NCBI GenBank assembly: GCA_947630725.1
Contig: CANRIS010000008.1
Span: forward strand, 1 to 64,000
Length of the DNA stretch: 64,000 bases
Direction: 5' to 3'
Source: an uncultured Clostridia bacterium
Lineage (GTDB): Bacteria; Bacillota; Clostridia; Lachnospirales; CAG-274
The notes beneath the pieces are model-generated. The model did no database searches. It worked only from the letters and a program-made list of their open reading frames with translations, and had not been told where the DNA came from. Positions 45,001 to 53,466 of this stretch are shown here, piece by piece. The first letter of the stretch is position 1, and each line of letters begins with the position of its first letter. The translations under genes and the position numbers were made by a program.

Positions 45001-48000
45001 GCTCTTGACAAATTCTATGATTTTGACTTCTCTCTTATGAGCCAAAGTCAGAGCGATGAGGTCAGAATAAAGGCATATAAGGACATAGCGGATATAATTT
45101 CCGAAATAAAGAAGTATTTTGAGTATATCAGAACCCTCTACAGATATGACTATGACAGATATTATTTTTATACGGGTTATCTGATGAACGTCTGCACAGA
45201 TTATGATGATTTTGACCTTATTGAACCTTTTACGGAGCTGGATAGACAGTATTCCAAATTTTTCACTCAACGCCCCGATTATGAGTCGGAGGTAGTCTGT
45301 GACAGCAGCGTGGACGGCTGCGTAGGCTCATATGACATCGAAAGATATCCGAACGATACCGCTTCAAAATTTTTATATTATGTGGATCAGGTCAAAAAAA
45401 TGCTTTCGTCCTCCGAAACGGGAAATGTAGAGATCCACAGCCTTGAGGATCGTGAAAAATCCGATTCCCTCAGTCTTTTTGACGCTGTTCTCGGCAACAA
45501 CAACATAAGAATGGAGTGTATGGATAAGCAGGCCGAAATAGATCTCCGGCAGGCGAAAATAGATCAGCTTAAGGCGGAGCTTTTGGAGCTTGAAAAGGCC
45601 TTTGACAATACTCATTATTATGTGGCTCTCAGGTGGCAGGGAGATATTCTCACAGGAGCGGTTCTTGCCGAAAATTATAAGAGCTATGATGAGATCACGG
45701 CGGAAATCGACAAGTATATAGAGGCGTACAACACCCTTGATACCGTCAGCGGCTACAGAGGAGATCCCGACAAGTTTATACAGTGTATAAACGACATAAA
45801 TGCCGCAATAAACGAATCGGGCGTATACGAATATATAAACCACGGCTTTGACGAGGATTTGTTTGTTGAAAACTATGGCGCAGAGGCTACCCGGGGCTAT
45901 ATGTATCTTGCCGAAAGGGGAGACGCTCTTTATGGAGATACCGCTCTGGCAAGCCTTATAGACGATCTGTCCGAAAATCCCGCAGAGGAGGCTTCGGAGG
46001 AGACAGATGCCGACTATAACACGGCTCTCATAAACAGAGCCATAGCTCAGGTATATGGAAACAGGGGCAAAAACGCTATTTTAAAGCGTACCTACGACCA
46101 ATATACAGAGGACTGCAAATCAATGTATGATCAGCTCTATGACAGCTTCAAAAAGACGACCGTCACGGACGAGGACGGCAACGAAACCGAAGTATGCGAC
46201 ATAACCGTTGAAAACATACAGAATGCCCTGTATACATACCTTATAGACAATTTTGAAATATACGAGCTGTATAACTATGACAAGGCCGGCAACATAACGG
46301 GTACTTATTCCATAGAGAAAAGCGAGCAGTCGGGCGGCGTTATGGAGGAGAATATCGTAAACTCCAACGAGGCCGCGACAGAACCCGAATATGCCGACAG
46401 CTTTGGTGCCATAACGGGCAATTTTGACAGCATACTTAGCTACACCCAAAAGGCTGACGAAAGCTACAAGAGTATGCTCTGTATAGCAAACGCCCTCCTC
46501 AGAGGCACGGGCTGTCTTACGGAGGATCAGCAGATGGCAAATGCGCCCGAGGTATCGGGAGCCGAGGGAGACGTGACATCTCTGTACTACAGAGGTTATC
46601 AGGTGCCGAGCGGAAAGATCGGAGAGATGCTGACGCTCCTTGACAATATAAAAAATCTTTACAACACCCGAGAGGCTGCCGCAGTTATTATAAAAGATGC
46701 GCAGGCGTGCGGCCTTGATGCGGTTCTCAGAAATGATGTGTACTACTATGACCTTTATATCGAAAAATGTTCGCAGGCCGATGAGCTTTACAGGCTTCTT
46801 TACAGCGCAGCCCAGGCAGGCAGCGCCGCAGAAAAACAGAAGTATATAAACGAGTTTGAAGGCAAGGACTGGCTCATATTGGATGACGTGAATGTTGCGG
46901 GCGACCTTTCATCGGTAATAAAGGTAGACAAAAAGAAGATAACCACAAAGTATAAAAACATTGTGTGGAATACTGCGCTTATTACAGACGACAAAAAATC
47001 CAACATATCGGCTGCGCCATATGAGCTTTATCAGCTTGACAGCAACTTCTGTGTGGGCGTTGCCGAAAACAACGGATTCATAATACCCATAGGCGCTCAG
47101 AAAAATCTGGACGTAAAGTCGCTTAATGCAAAGATAAAGCAGGAGATAAACGGTATAGGCGGCGTTGAAAACGTGGCCTATGGCTCGGAGGGAAATGTGG
47201 ACTATCTGCTTTTCAGCGGAGAGAAAAAGTGGTTCAGATGTGCAGTTAAGACAAACGCAAAAACAGTCGATCTGAACAATATTTCGGGCTACAGCGGAAA
47301 ATTCGACTGCGACACAGGCGATCCCCACTTTATGGAGTATGACAGAACAAGGATCACAGGTGTAAATCAGCTCTATGTTTCATCGCTTGACAAGGGATAT
47401 ATACCCTATGACATCAATCTCAAGGGCAACGACAACAGCTCGATTTCAGAAAGCCCCGATCCGTTTGCGTGGGAGTCGGGCGACAACGCTTCGAGCTCAA
47501 CAGACGCATCAAGAGGTATAAGAGGAGCTTATTTCAAGGCGTGGTCCGATGCAAAGGGAAATGTCATTCTGCTTGGCTTTGACGAGGACGATATGCGCCT
47601 CGAAGAAACAACCGTAGAGCAGGGCGCTGAGGCCACCACCGAGCAGCTCATACTTTCGTTTGAATTTGAGGAGGACACAGAGGCCACTACCGAGGCGCGC
47701 AGAGAAATATCCGATGCGGATATATATGACGCTCATCTGTATGTATACAAATTCGCCACAAAGAAGGCGGAGATACCCGAAAAATATGACGATCCTCTGT
47801 CCAACTGGAAGAGCCCCGGCATAGACCTCTTTGACGCAGGCATAGAGCTTGAAGGCCCCTACGGAAAGCTGCTTCAGACCCCCGTCAACTTCTTTACCGT
47901 TATAAGGTCTACTATAATTATGCTGTTCTATGCCCTTGCGCTGCTGTATTCGGTATATCTGGGTGTCAAGCTTTCAAGAGCGGAGGACGAAGAAAAACAG

Positions 48001-48210
48001 CGTGAGGCGAAGGAACATATCAAGTGGTTCATTCTTGCCATATTCATTACGCATATACTCATCGTTCTTCTGTATCTGGGCAAAACCCAGCTAACGGCAT
48101 GGGAGGAGAGCGTTACGAACGTGACCGAAACCGAGGAGACGACCTCCGGGGAGGCTTGGCAGACACAGAATGAGCCTAAGACCGATGACGAAGAAGTATC
48201 GTCACAATAA
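42064..48210 (+). CDS. Giant 2048-residue protein with C-terminal VirB2-like hairpin
   Basis: 2048 residues; no known domain recognised over most of its length. An N-terminal membrane helix (about 10-30) is followed by a very long Tyr/Asp/Asn-rich, probably extracytoplasmic region. That region has an acidic segment (about 610-660) and several coiled-coil stretches (about 680-780 and 1160-1190). Near the end two helices (about 1945-1966 and 1982-2004) with the loop KLSRAEDEEKQREAKEHIKW closely match the VirB2-like protein at 37778. A 40-residue acidic cytoplasmic tail follows. It may be a cell-surface tip or filament scaffold anchored to the channel (inference). It starts with GAGGTGAACAGAGT 77 bases after the peptidase. 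Confidence 0.65.
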   Translation: MQGKNGIPPEYKLVIALGIIIFFAVVYFAGGGSRTLKLYMPLGNVTSSSEEAEKLIEVNYNDEMLEELSGGYTGAPKLVTSDDKVFFIPPEYCDGDYLRNFRVIGVNQSRAEEKVVKKGDETVSEYNGAVVVYGFQTTYREDYGKNYNFDYTPYDLTMDYDTSNSYFENMMKDISNNLNNTGVASINSYDEKYASDDEQDTQEEEIDISENIKTEKNPNAVDDSDFRVATVVMEHEIGKDYCTILYCDADACTVKDLGAGPYNLVTNLNDSALTVCYNNNMYVYSFDEDARSYASKERYAYSLDEFQKSTTFLNTMQGAKYATSTYEVIMDIEYSDWSKGWVYNYLKNMQTHYTFTLGQETDLYTYFSNIVSDQISKDEIKERFVDTKSYVDDAVEKAYKGYKKTFSGCISINNSSYVADDTYGNFKFTNKSNNTSWELENDFIYNMSETSLYGIIPITFHATAKGKVKITIVPKFSVKKEYDYTINDLILTQYTEYLNLKNTVRNLYLSRTISYSDYSLLSDGIKKYDSDLETIYESGLISQPLYKLINDKVSKRISYAIIMQMVITPKSANEDTEDEKLDAGELKEIATKYPSKIAEAYTSDMNLEKFMQEDNEEPDEEDEKEFEDIEEDDITDEELENEFEEDLMNEIQEYLTFNIDLSREENTIEKEDEIYSVTGVNEAKEQFDTAKGLYNKEYNQNLQKFNASEKTGPYAEAAKQNADGLEKLKADFAKIRDKQLEIDAETEILNSLKAEYDSMLDVYLENADNINDATERVLGSENTNKEKNSMGYYKSIETLLDPESERFGLQNSAIKQDYKDFIEKHNNFMQKCLVGADGMGVRATGLMIGGDRNAYYIRNYMIGRGGINSGNRYTTIVNYLVDLYSRYGLKRGYRPPGKLANALGDEGIPQGYNKVASGYEEEKMYEKSGYYFSVNKISADENGNFTQYNDGSMYNLSATPAFRDEITTEPDFSPEKFSAALDKFYDFDFSLMSQSQSDEVRIKAYKDIADIISEIKKYFEYIRTLYRYDYDRYYFYTGYLMNVCTDYDDFDLIEPFTELDRQYSKFFTQRPDYESEVVCDSSVDGCVGSYDIERYPNDTASKFLYYVDQVKKMLSSSETGNVEIHSLEDREKSDSLSLFDAVLGNNNIRMECMDKQAEIDLRQAKIDQLKAELLELEKAFDNTHYYVALRWQGDILTGAVLAENYKSYDEITAEIDKYIEAYNTLDTVSGYRGDPDKFIQCINDINAAINESGVYEYINHGFDEDLFVENYGAEATRGYMYLAERGDALYGDTALASLIDDLSENPAEEASEETDADYNTALINRAIAQVYGNRGKNAILKRTYDQYTEDCKSMYDQLYDSFKKTTVTDEDGNETEVCDITVENIQNALYTYLIDNFEIYELYNYDKAGNITGTYSIEKSEQSGGVMEENIVNSNEAATEPEYADSFGAITGNFDSILSYTQKADESYKSMLCIANALLRGTGCLTEDQQMANAPEVSGAEGDVTSLYYRGYQVPSGKIGEMLTLLDNIKNLYNTREAAAVIIKDAQACGLDAVLRNDVYYYDLYIEKCSQADELYRLLYSAAQAGSAAEKQKYINEFEGKDWLILDDVNVAGDLSSVIKVDKKKITTKYKNIVWNTALITDDKKSNISAAPYELYQLDSNFCVGVAENNGFIIPIGAQKNLDVKSLNAKIKQEINGIGGVENVAYGSEGNVDYLLFSGEKKWFRCAVKTNAKTVDLNNISGYSGKFDCDTGDPHFMEYDRTRITGVNQLYVSSLDKGYIPYDINLKGNDNSSISESPDPFAWESGDNASSSTDASRGIRGAYFKAWSDAKGNVILLGFDEDDMRLEETTVEQGAEATTEQLILSFEFEEDTEATTEARREISDADIYDAHLYVYKFATKKAEIPEKYDDPLSNWKSPGIDLFDAGIELEGPYGKLLQTPVNFFTVIRSTIIMLFYALALLYSVYLGVKLSRAEDEEKQREAKEHIKWFILAIFITHILIVLLYLGKTQLTAWEESVTNVTETEETTSGEAWQTQNEPKTDDEEVSSQ

Positions 48211-48319
48211 AAATAAAAAATATATAAAAGCGTCCGACCGATTTTTAAGGCATAGAGGGGAGCACTTTCCGCAAGTGTCTGTTATCGTTTGACAGCGCCG
48301 ATAAAGAGAGGGAAAAAAT

Positions 48320-49600
48320 ATGAATGAAGACGACAACAACAGACCCAATGACATTGATTTGTTTCCGTATGGAGAACCCGACGAGGAAAGCGTAGAATTT
48401 CTTGAAAATGAGGATCATATCGAGTTTGTAGGAGGCCTTTTGGGGCAGGTTTTTGAGAGCGAGGAGGCGGCTCTTGCAGCCCTCGGCAGAATAGTTGTAA
48501 ACGGCAAAAGACTCGGCAATGTCACCGATATTGCCGAGGCAGTAAAGATCATAAGGGACGCCCTTGCAAAGGGAGGCGCCGAAGCTGTTGAAGTAGAGAT
48601 AAACGGCGTACGCAGAACCATAGGTCCTGCCGGCAGCATGGACGACTCTATCTTGTTTGATACGGACGGCATACAAGAGAAGGATCGTGAACCTATTCTG
48701 TCATTTGGGGGAGGGCGCAAGAAAAAAGCCGAAGAAAACACAAACGAAAGTCCCGAGCCCGAGCCTGCTCCCAAAGAGCCCGAAAAAGCAAACGAAGACG
48801 AGGCCGATAAGGCCGAGAAAAAACCCGAAAACGACAGAACCGAGGACGTCTATACCTTCACAAGACCCGATGAGTTTGACCTTAAGTATGACACATATCT
48901 CAACAGCTATATGGGCAGCAACGTAAGCGGCATTGTGGTGCTGAGCAGACTTTCGGGTATGAGGCTTTCATCAAGCGGAAACAGCAGGGAGGATCTCGAA
49001 AGAGCCGCCGACAGGCTCTATGTGAACGGTATGCCCGCGATTATGTTCTATGGCCTTGGCAAAAAGGAAAATATGACCGAGGAGGACTATAACACCCTTG
49101 GTATGTCCATAGCCAATACTCTGAGAGATACATTTATGAACGGAAATAAAGGCACATATGTAATGTTCAGAGGCGAAAGGGACGACAAGTTCACAGCTTT
49201 TACAATGAGCAGCGACACCCTTATAAACGAAAAGCCAAAGGAGGTAAAGCCCTATCCACGTCTTATGCGAAACCTTATTTCAAAGGAAAGCAGAGAAAAA
49301 AATATGGCTGAATATGATAATTATATAAACAATCTTCTTCCTCAGTACGAAAAGAGTATGAAGCTTAAGGAAATATCCGAGGATGCGCTCAAATCCGCAG
49401 CCGTGCTTACGCCGCTGGACAAAATCAAAAAAATGAGCATAAACAGCCTTCAGAAGGAACAGGGAATAGAGCAGAGGTCGTTTACACCGACAGCCCGATC
49501 CGTCCAGATGGAAAAAACGGAGTCAAGCCTTGACAAGGATCCTGAGCTTATGGCGCCCGGCAGAGGTTCAAGGCGCAAAAAGCCTTCTGACTCCGAATAA
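48320..49600 (+). CDS. Soluble 426-residue protein of unknown function, last gene of the secretion locus
   Basis: 426 residues, hydrophilic, no signal peptide or membrane helix. The first 120 residues are acidic, a Pro/Glu/Lys-rich linker follows (about 130-180), then a globular part (about 185-330: LKYDTYLNSYMGSNVSGIVV, then ERAADRLYVNGMPAIMFYGL) and a basic C-terminus (RGSRRKKPSDSE). No family is recognised. As the last gene before the terminator and after virD4, it is a candidate substrate, substrate adaptor or inner-face component. It has a GAGAGGG site. Confidence 0.6.
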   Translation: MNEDDNNRPNDIDLFPYGEPDEESVEFLENEDHIEFVGGLLGQVFESEEAALAALGRIVVNGKRLGNVTDIAEAVKIIRDALAKGGAEAVEVEINGVRRTIGPAGSMDDSILFDTDGIQEKDREPILSFGGGRKKKAEENTNESPEPEPAPKEPEKANEDEADKAEKKPENDRTEDVYTFTRPDEFDLKYDTYLNSYMGSNVSGIVVLSRLSGMRLSSSGNSREDLERAADRLYVNGMPAIMFYGLGKKENMTEEDYNTLGMSIANTLRDTFMNGNKGTYVMFRGERDDKFTAFTMSSDTLINEKPKEVKPYPRLMRNLISKESREKNMAEYDNYINNLLPQYEKSMKLKEISEDALKSAAVLTPLDKIKKMSINSLQKEQGIEQRSFTPTARSVQMEKTESSLDKDPELMAPGRGSRRKKPSDSE

Positions 49601-49637
49601 TACAACGAATAATACAAATAAATATCAAAAACAAAAA

Positions 49638-49667
49638 CGGGAGCATATTTTCGGCTCCCATTTTTTT
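49638..49667 (+). terminator. Terminator at the end of the secretion locus
   Basis: GGGAGC (49639-49644) pairs with GCTCCC (49654-49659), followed by T7 (49661-49667). It touches the stop codon of the convergent kinase gene. Confidence 0.8.
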
Positions 49668-51327
49668 ATGACGACTTATCGGTGTGTAAAAGGCTTAGTG
49701 TGGTCTGTACGGTAAAAATTCCGCCCTCCGTTGTTATGTCAAGAATACTGTTGTATTTTTTGGCGATACCTTCCATCTGTCTCAGACCAAAGCCGTGATT
49801 CAGCTTATCCCTTTTTGTGGTTCCCATAAATCCGTTTGTATTTTTACTGCGCGAGGGGCAGGAGTTGCTGCATTTTATGGACAGAAACAGTTTTTCCTGC
49901 TTTATTCTCAGCTCTATGAATTTTTCTCGGTTTGCATCGGTGTCTTTGGCGGCCTCGATGGCGTTGTCGAGCATATTTACAAGAAGTATGCAAAGGTCTT
50001 CATCGGGTATGTTGAGCTTTTCGGATACCGATACATCGGCTGTGAGCTTTACGTCCGAGGCTGCGGCCTCCGCCACGGTATACTGCACGATGGAATTTAC
50101 AGTATAGTTGTTTGAATATTCTACCCTCGGCATATTGACTGTATTGCCCAACAGCTTGTCCAGATATTCGCCTATTTCGGCTGTTTTGTTCTGTTTGTAC
50201 AAAAGATAGAGGGCTATTATGTCGCTTTTCCATCTGTGGCGCAGTCCCGATGTCTGACGAAAGCTCCTGAGTATGGTATCATAGCTTTTTTTGGCTATAC
50301 TGTTCTGCATTTTGAGCATATTGGCCTCGGCCTCAATGCCTATAAATGAAAATATATGGTATAAAAGCGCCGCAATTGCAAAGGCAGCTATTATTAAGAA
50401 CGTGAGCCAGTGTATAATGGACATATATGCGCCTGCCGAAAGTAACGAATCGATTATGCCGTTGACCATTTTGAACATACCGCCGTGATTTAAAGCGGAT
50501 ATAAAATATACTGCGCCAAACACGGCGACCAAAACAATGCTTATGTATATATAATACTTAAAAAGCTTTTTTTGTCTGTTCAGTATAAAATATATGGCTA
50601 TGGATATGGGGGCTATATATTTTAAGCCGCTGTTTATAAACAGATGATGGAGCCATTCGGGCAGAAAATAATATCCGCTGCCCAAAGCCATATTATAAAC
50701 GGTCAGACTGCCTGCCGCAATAGCGATAAATATAAGGCTTATATCGGTTTTGCCCATAACGACCCCGAGAAGAAACAGTCCGCACAGTATTATAAATATG
50801 AATGCCAGAATGCCCGTTGGTATAGTAAAATAGTTTGTGGACGCAACGGTGAACCTGTTGCGTATAAACTCGGAGGATACCTTAAGCATCGGCGGAAAAA
50901 TCCCTACGCTTTGTACGTCCAGGCATCTGAATATCATTTTTATATTGCATGAGACTGCTCCGTAGGGAAACGGCAGCTCAATATTGTTCATATTTATGGA
51001 TTCGCTCTGAGGAACGCATACGCAGCTATATACAAGCTTATCGTCAAAATAAATTTCTGCGCTGCAGCCTGCAAGGTTGAACGCAGCAAAATCTCCCATC
51101 TGTATATTTTCCATAGGATACGAAAAGGTATAATATCCCTCTGTCTGAGGCATACCGCTGAAATTCTGTATATCGAACTCCGACGTGTTTCCGTCCTTGT
51201 CGGTATATTCCGCGCTCTGCCACTCTAAAAATATATTGGGAGAATCCATTTCGGTAAACAAATGGAGAAATAAAAATGTTATTGCGCATATGAGCACAAA
51301 TATCGTCAGACAAATATTTTTTTTCAC
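49666..51327 (-). CDS. GHKL sensor histidine kinase with extracellular domain
   Basis: About 553 residues. An N-terminal helix, an extracellular beta domain of about 130 residues (PQTEGYYTFSYPMENIQMGD), then about seven membrane helices and a cytoplasmic GHKL kinase follow: phospho-acceptor region GLRHRWKSDIIALYLLYKQN, N box LLVNMLDNAIEAAKD, G box HGFGLRQMEGIAKKY. It belongs to the AgrC/LytS-like type that pairs with LytTR regulators; such a regulator is encoded 6 kb upstream in the same operon. GTG at 51327 is preferred because AGGTGAGG precedes it; GTG 51336 is the alternative. Confidence 0.85.
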   Translation of the reverse strand: MKKNICLTIFVLICAITFLFLHLFTEMDSPNIFLEWQSAEYTDKDGNTSEFDIQNFSGMPQTEGYYTFSYPMENIQMGDFAAFNLAGCSAEIYFDDKLVYSCVCVPQSESINMNNIELPFPYGAVSCNIKMIFRCLDVQSVGIFPPMLKVSSEFIRNRFTVASTNYFTIPTGILAFIFIILCGLFLLGVVMGKTDISLIFIAIAAGSLTVYNMALGSGYYFLPEWLHHLFINSGLKYIAPISIAIYFILNRQKKLFKYYIYISIVLVAVFGAVYFISALNHGGMFKMVNGIIDSLLSAGAYMSIIHWLTFLIIAAFAIAALLYHIFSFIGIEAEANMLKMQNSIAKKSYDTILRSFRQTSGLRHRWKSDIIALYLLYKQNKTAEIGEYLDKLLGNTVNMPRVEYSNNYTVNSIVQYTVAEAAASDVKLTADVSVSEKLNIPDEDLCILLVNMLDNAIEAAKDTDANREKFIELRIKQEKLFLSIKCSNSCPSRSKNTNGFMGTTKRDKLNHGFGLRQMEGIAKKYNSILDITTEGGIFTVQTTLSLLHTDKSS

Positions 51328-51382
51328 AGACCTCACCTGTTTTGTATTTTAGCACAAAAACTATAAGCTAACAAGCCCCTGT

Positions 51383-53464
51383 TTATTCCCTCATAACCAG
51401 TATATACATACCCGAAAACAGGAAGAACAGAAGGAGCAGGCACAGGTTTATGCCCATATTGCCCGAATAGAGTATCACACTGTATATTACGGGGGCTGCG
51501 ACGTTGCCGAGGCCACCTATTATGGCAGTACCTGTCAGCATAAATGAGCTGTCGGCGGTCTTTGCCTTTTTTGTATTCATAAGAGCGCTTGTTACCGAGG
51601 GGGCGCCGAAGCCGTCAAAAATACCCGTCAGAAGTGACGCAATAAGTATAGTTATGGCGTTTATGTCGGGTATGATGACAAGCACCGCCGCCGCCATTAT
51701 GAGCATCGAAATAAACGCCGCCGTCTTTCTTCTGAGGACTGTGGCTTTTTTAAGCATATAGCCGCTTATATAGTTGCCCGCTATGCCGTATATTAGAAAG
51801 CCGTATGTGACAGTCATAGGCGAAAGACCCTTGAGGTTCAGAGCAACGGGCATAAATGTGACTATAAACATAAGCGCAACCGCCACGACCCCCACCGAAA
51901 ATATCATATTGAAAAGAAGCAGGGGAGAAACCGCAAGATGCTTCAAAAAAGCAAAATACGAATGCCGGCCGTTTTCGGCGGTGCGCTTTTTGTCTGTTTT
52001 TCCTATATAGGCGTAGGGCATACACAGAAGTACCGCAGTCATTATTATAAGCATAATGACAAAGCTTACGAGGTATACAGAGCTGTAGTCACCTGCGGAG
52101 GCGACTATGCTGCCCAGAGAGCCGCCTACGGTTATTCCCGTAAGAGTGCCTATGTTAAATTCTCCGTAGTTTATGCTTATATCCTCGGCGTTTTCCGAAC
52201 AGACCGAAATAAGGTAGTTTATTAGATATTTAAGAAGTCCCTGAGTTATGCCCAGAAATACAGAACAGATTATTATGGTATATATGTTGCTGAAAAGAAA
52301 GCACACAAGGGAGGGTATTATGGTACACAGTCCCGTCAGGAGGGTGTATTTTTTTATACCCGTCTTGTTGAATATAAGGGGGCTGATTGAAAGCATAAGA
52401 AGAAGAGCTATGGCCTCCAATGTTATAGGCAGCGAGGCGCATACCGAAACAGGCAGTCCAAGAATGCTTTCGCCCCTCGAATTTATTATTATTGCACCGT
52501 AGGGCAGGCCGGTGAAGGCTGCGAGATATACAAAAAACGATATGAATCTTATGAGAACAGGGACAGTCCGTGCGGTATTTGTCGCATTGTCGTTGTTTAT
52601 CCTTGTGTTTATTATCTTTCTGAGAGGTATAAATTCTATGATAACCATTATGCAGATTATAAAAGCCGCTGCGAGAGAGAAAAATATCCACATATAGGTC
52701 TTTTTTAAATAGTCGGAGTTGAGGTTTAAGCTTACCTTATAGTCTCCCCGAAGGGTTTTAAAGGCTGTTTCGGTGTATTCGCCCTCTGTGTCGTAGCCGA
52801 GAACAACATTGTCGATAAGCTCAAAATCCTCAAACCTTGTGTTGAATATGTTCTCCGAAGAAATATCCTTTGACTTAAGACCCTTGTCATAGAGAGAGGC
52901 TATTTCATCGGTGACATCTCTGAGGGCGAGCCTTGCTATATTGTCTACCGTATTTTTATAATAGTCTATAAGGAAAAGGGTATTTATGCGTGAAAAATAA
53001 GCCTTGTCATAGACAAGGACGATGTGGCCGAAGCCCTTTTCCGCCGCAAAGGGCTGAGAAAGTATCCTCCTGCCCATTATGTCCTCGGACAGGGGCTTTG
53101 TCTTAAGCTGAGGAGCCGCCGAAAACACAGGCGCAAGTCTGTCCGCTCCGTCATCGGCTGCCATATCAAAGCTTGCGGCTATGGGCTTGTTGGTTTCGTT
53201 CAGTATAACGGCGTCTATATGCTCGCTGTCATAGGATGCCGCATCTTTGGCGGCTTGGTCAAGACCCAGATAATTGTTTATATTAAGGCCTGTTTTTATG
53301 CAGGTTTCGAGATCATCGGCAATGATCCCCATTTTGAAGCCGAGATACTGCTCCTGTATTTCGAGACAACTGCTGCCTGCGGAGGACTTCATTACCGCTG
53401 ACGTAAAAACAAGGCATATCAGAATAATAACAGTGTTGATTATATATCTAAGATTCTTTTTCAT
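51383..53464 (-). CDS. MFS-type transporter with N-terminal extracytoplasmic sensor domain
   Basis: 693 residues. An anchor helix (about 7-25) and an extracytoplasmic domain of about 210 residues with the look of a Cache/PDC sensor (YDSEHIDAVILNETNKPIAA and VVLGYDTEGEYTETAFKTLR) precede a second helix. Twelve or so helices of a major facilitator follow (for example YGEFNIGTLTGITVGGSLGS, SPMTVTYGFLIYGIAGNYIS). Sensor domains of this kind normally sit on kinases or phosphatases; on an MFS body it suggests a transceptor. The start overlaps the upstream gene stop (TGATCATG), so translation is coupled. Confidence 0.7.
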   Translation of the reverse strand: MKKNLRYIINTVIILICLVFTSAVMKSSAGSSCLEIQEQYLGFKMGIIADDLETCIKTGLNINNYLGLDQAAKDAASYDSEHIDAVILNETNKPIAASFDMAADDGADRLAPVFSAAPQLKTKPLSEDIMGRRILSQPFAAEKGFGHIVLVYDKAYFSRINTLFLIDYYKNTVDNIARLALRDVTDEIASLYDKGLKSKDISSENIFNTRFEDFELIDNVVLGYDTEGEYTETAFKTLRGDYKVSLNLNSDYLKKTYMWIFFSLAAAFIICIMVIIEFIPLRKIINTRINNDNATNTARTVPVLIRFISFFVYLAAFTGLPYGAIIINSRGESILGLPVSVCASLPITLEAIALLLMLSISPLIFNKTGIKKYTLLTGLCTIIPSLVCFLFSNIYTIIICSVFLGITQGLLKYLINYLISVCSENAEDISINYGEFNIGTLTGITVGGSLGSIVASAGDYSSVYLVSFVIMLIIMTAVLLCMPYAYIGKTDKKRTAENGRHSYFAFLKHLAVSPLLLFNMIFSVGVVAVALMFIVTFMPVALNLKGLSPMTVTYGFLIYGIAGNYISGYMLKKATVLRRKTAAFISMLIMAAAVLVIIPDINAITILIASLLTGIFDGFGAPSVTSALMNTKKAKTADSSFMLTGTAIIGGLGNVAAPVIYSVILYSGNMGINLCLLLLFFLFSGMYILVMRE

Positions 53465-53466
53465 GA

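Noticed and set aside
18482..49600. Integrative conjugative element
   Set aside because: VirB4/VirD4 are present, but no relaxase, integrase, excisionase, replication gene, tRNA or attachment repeats could be found; called a secretion-like locus instead.
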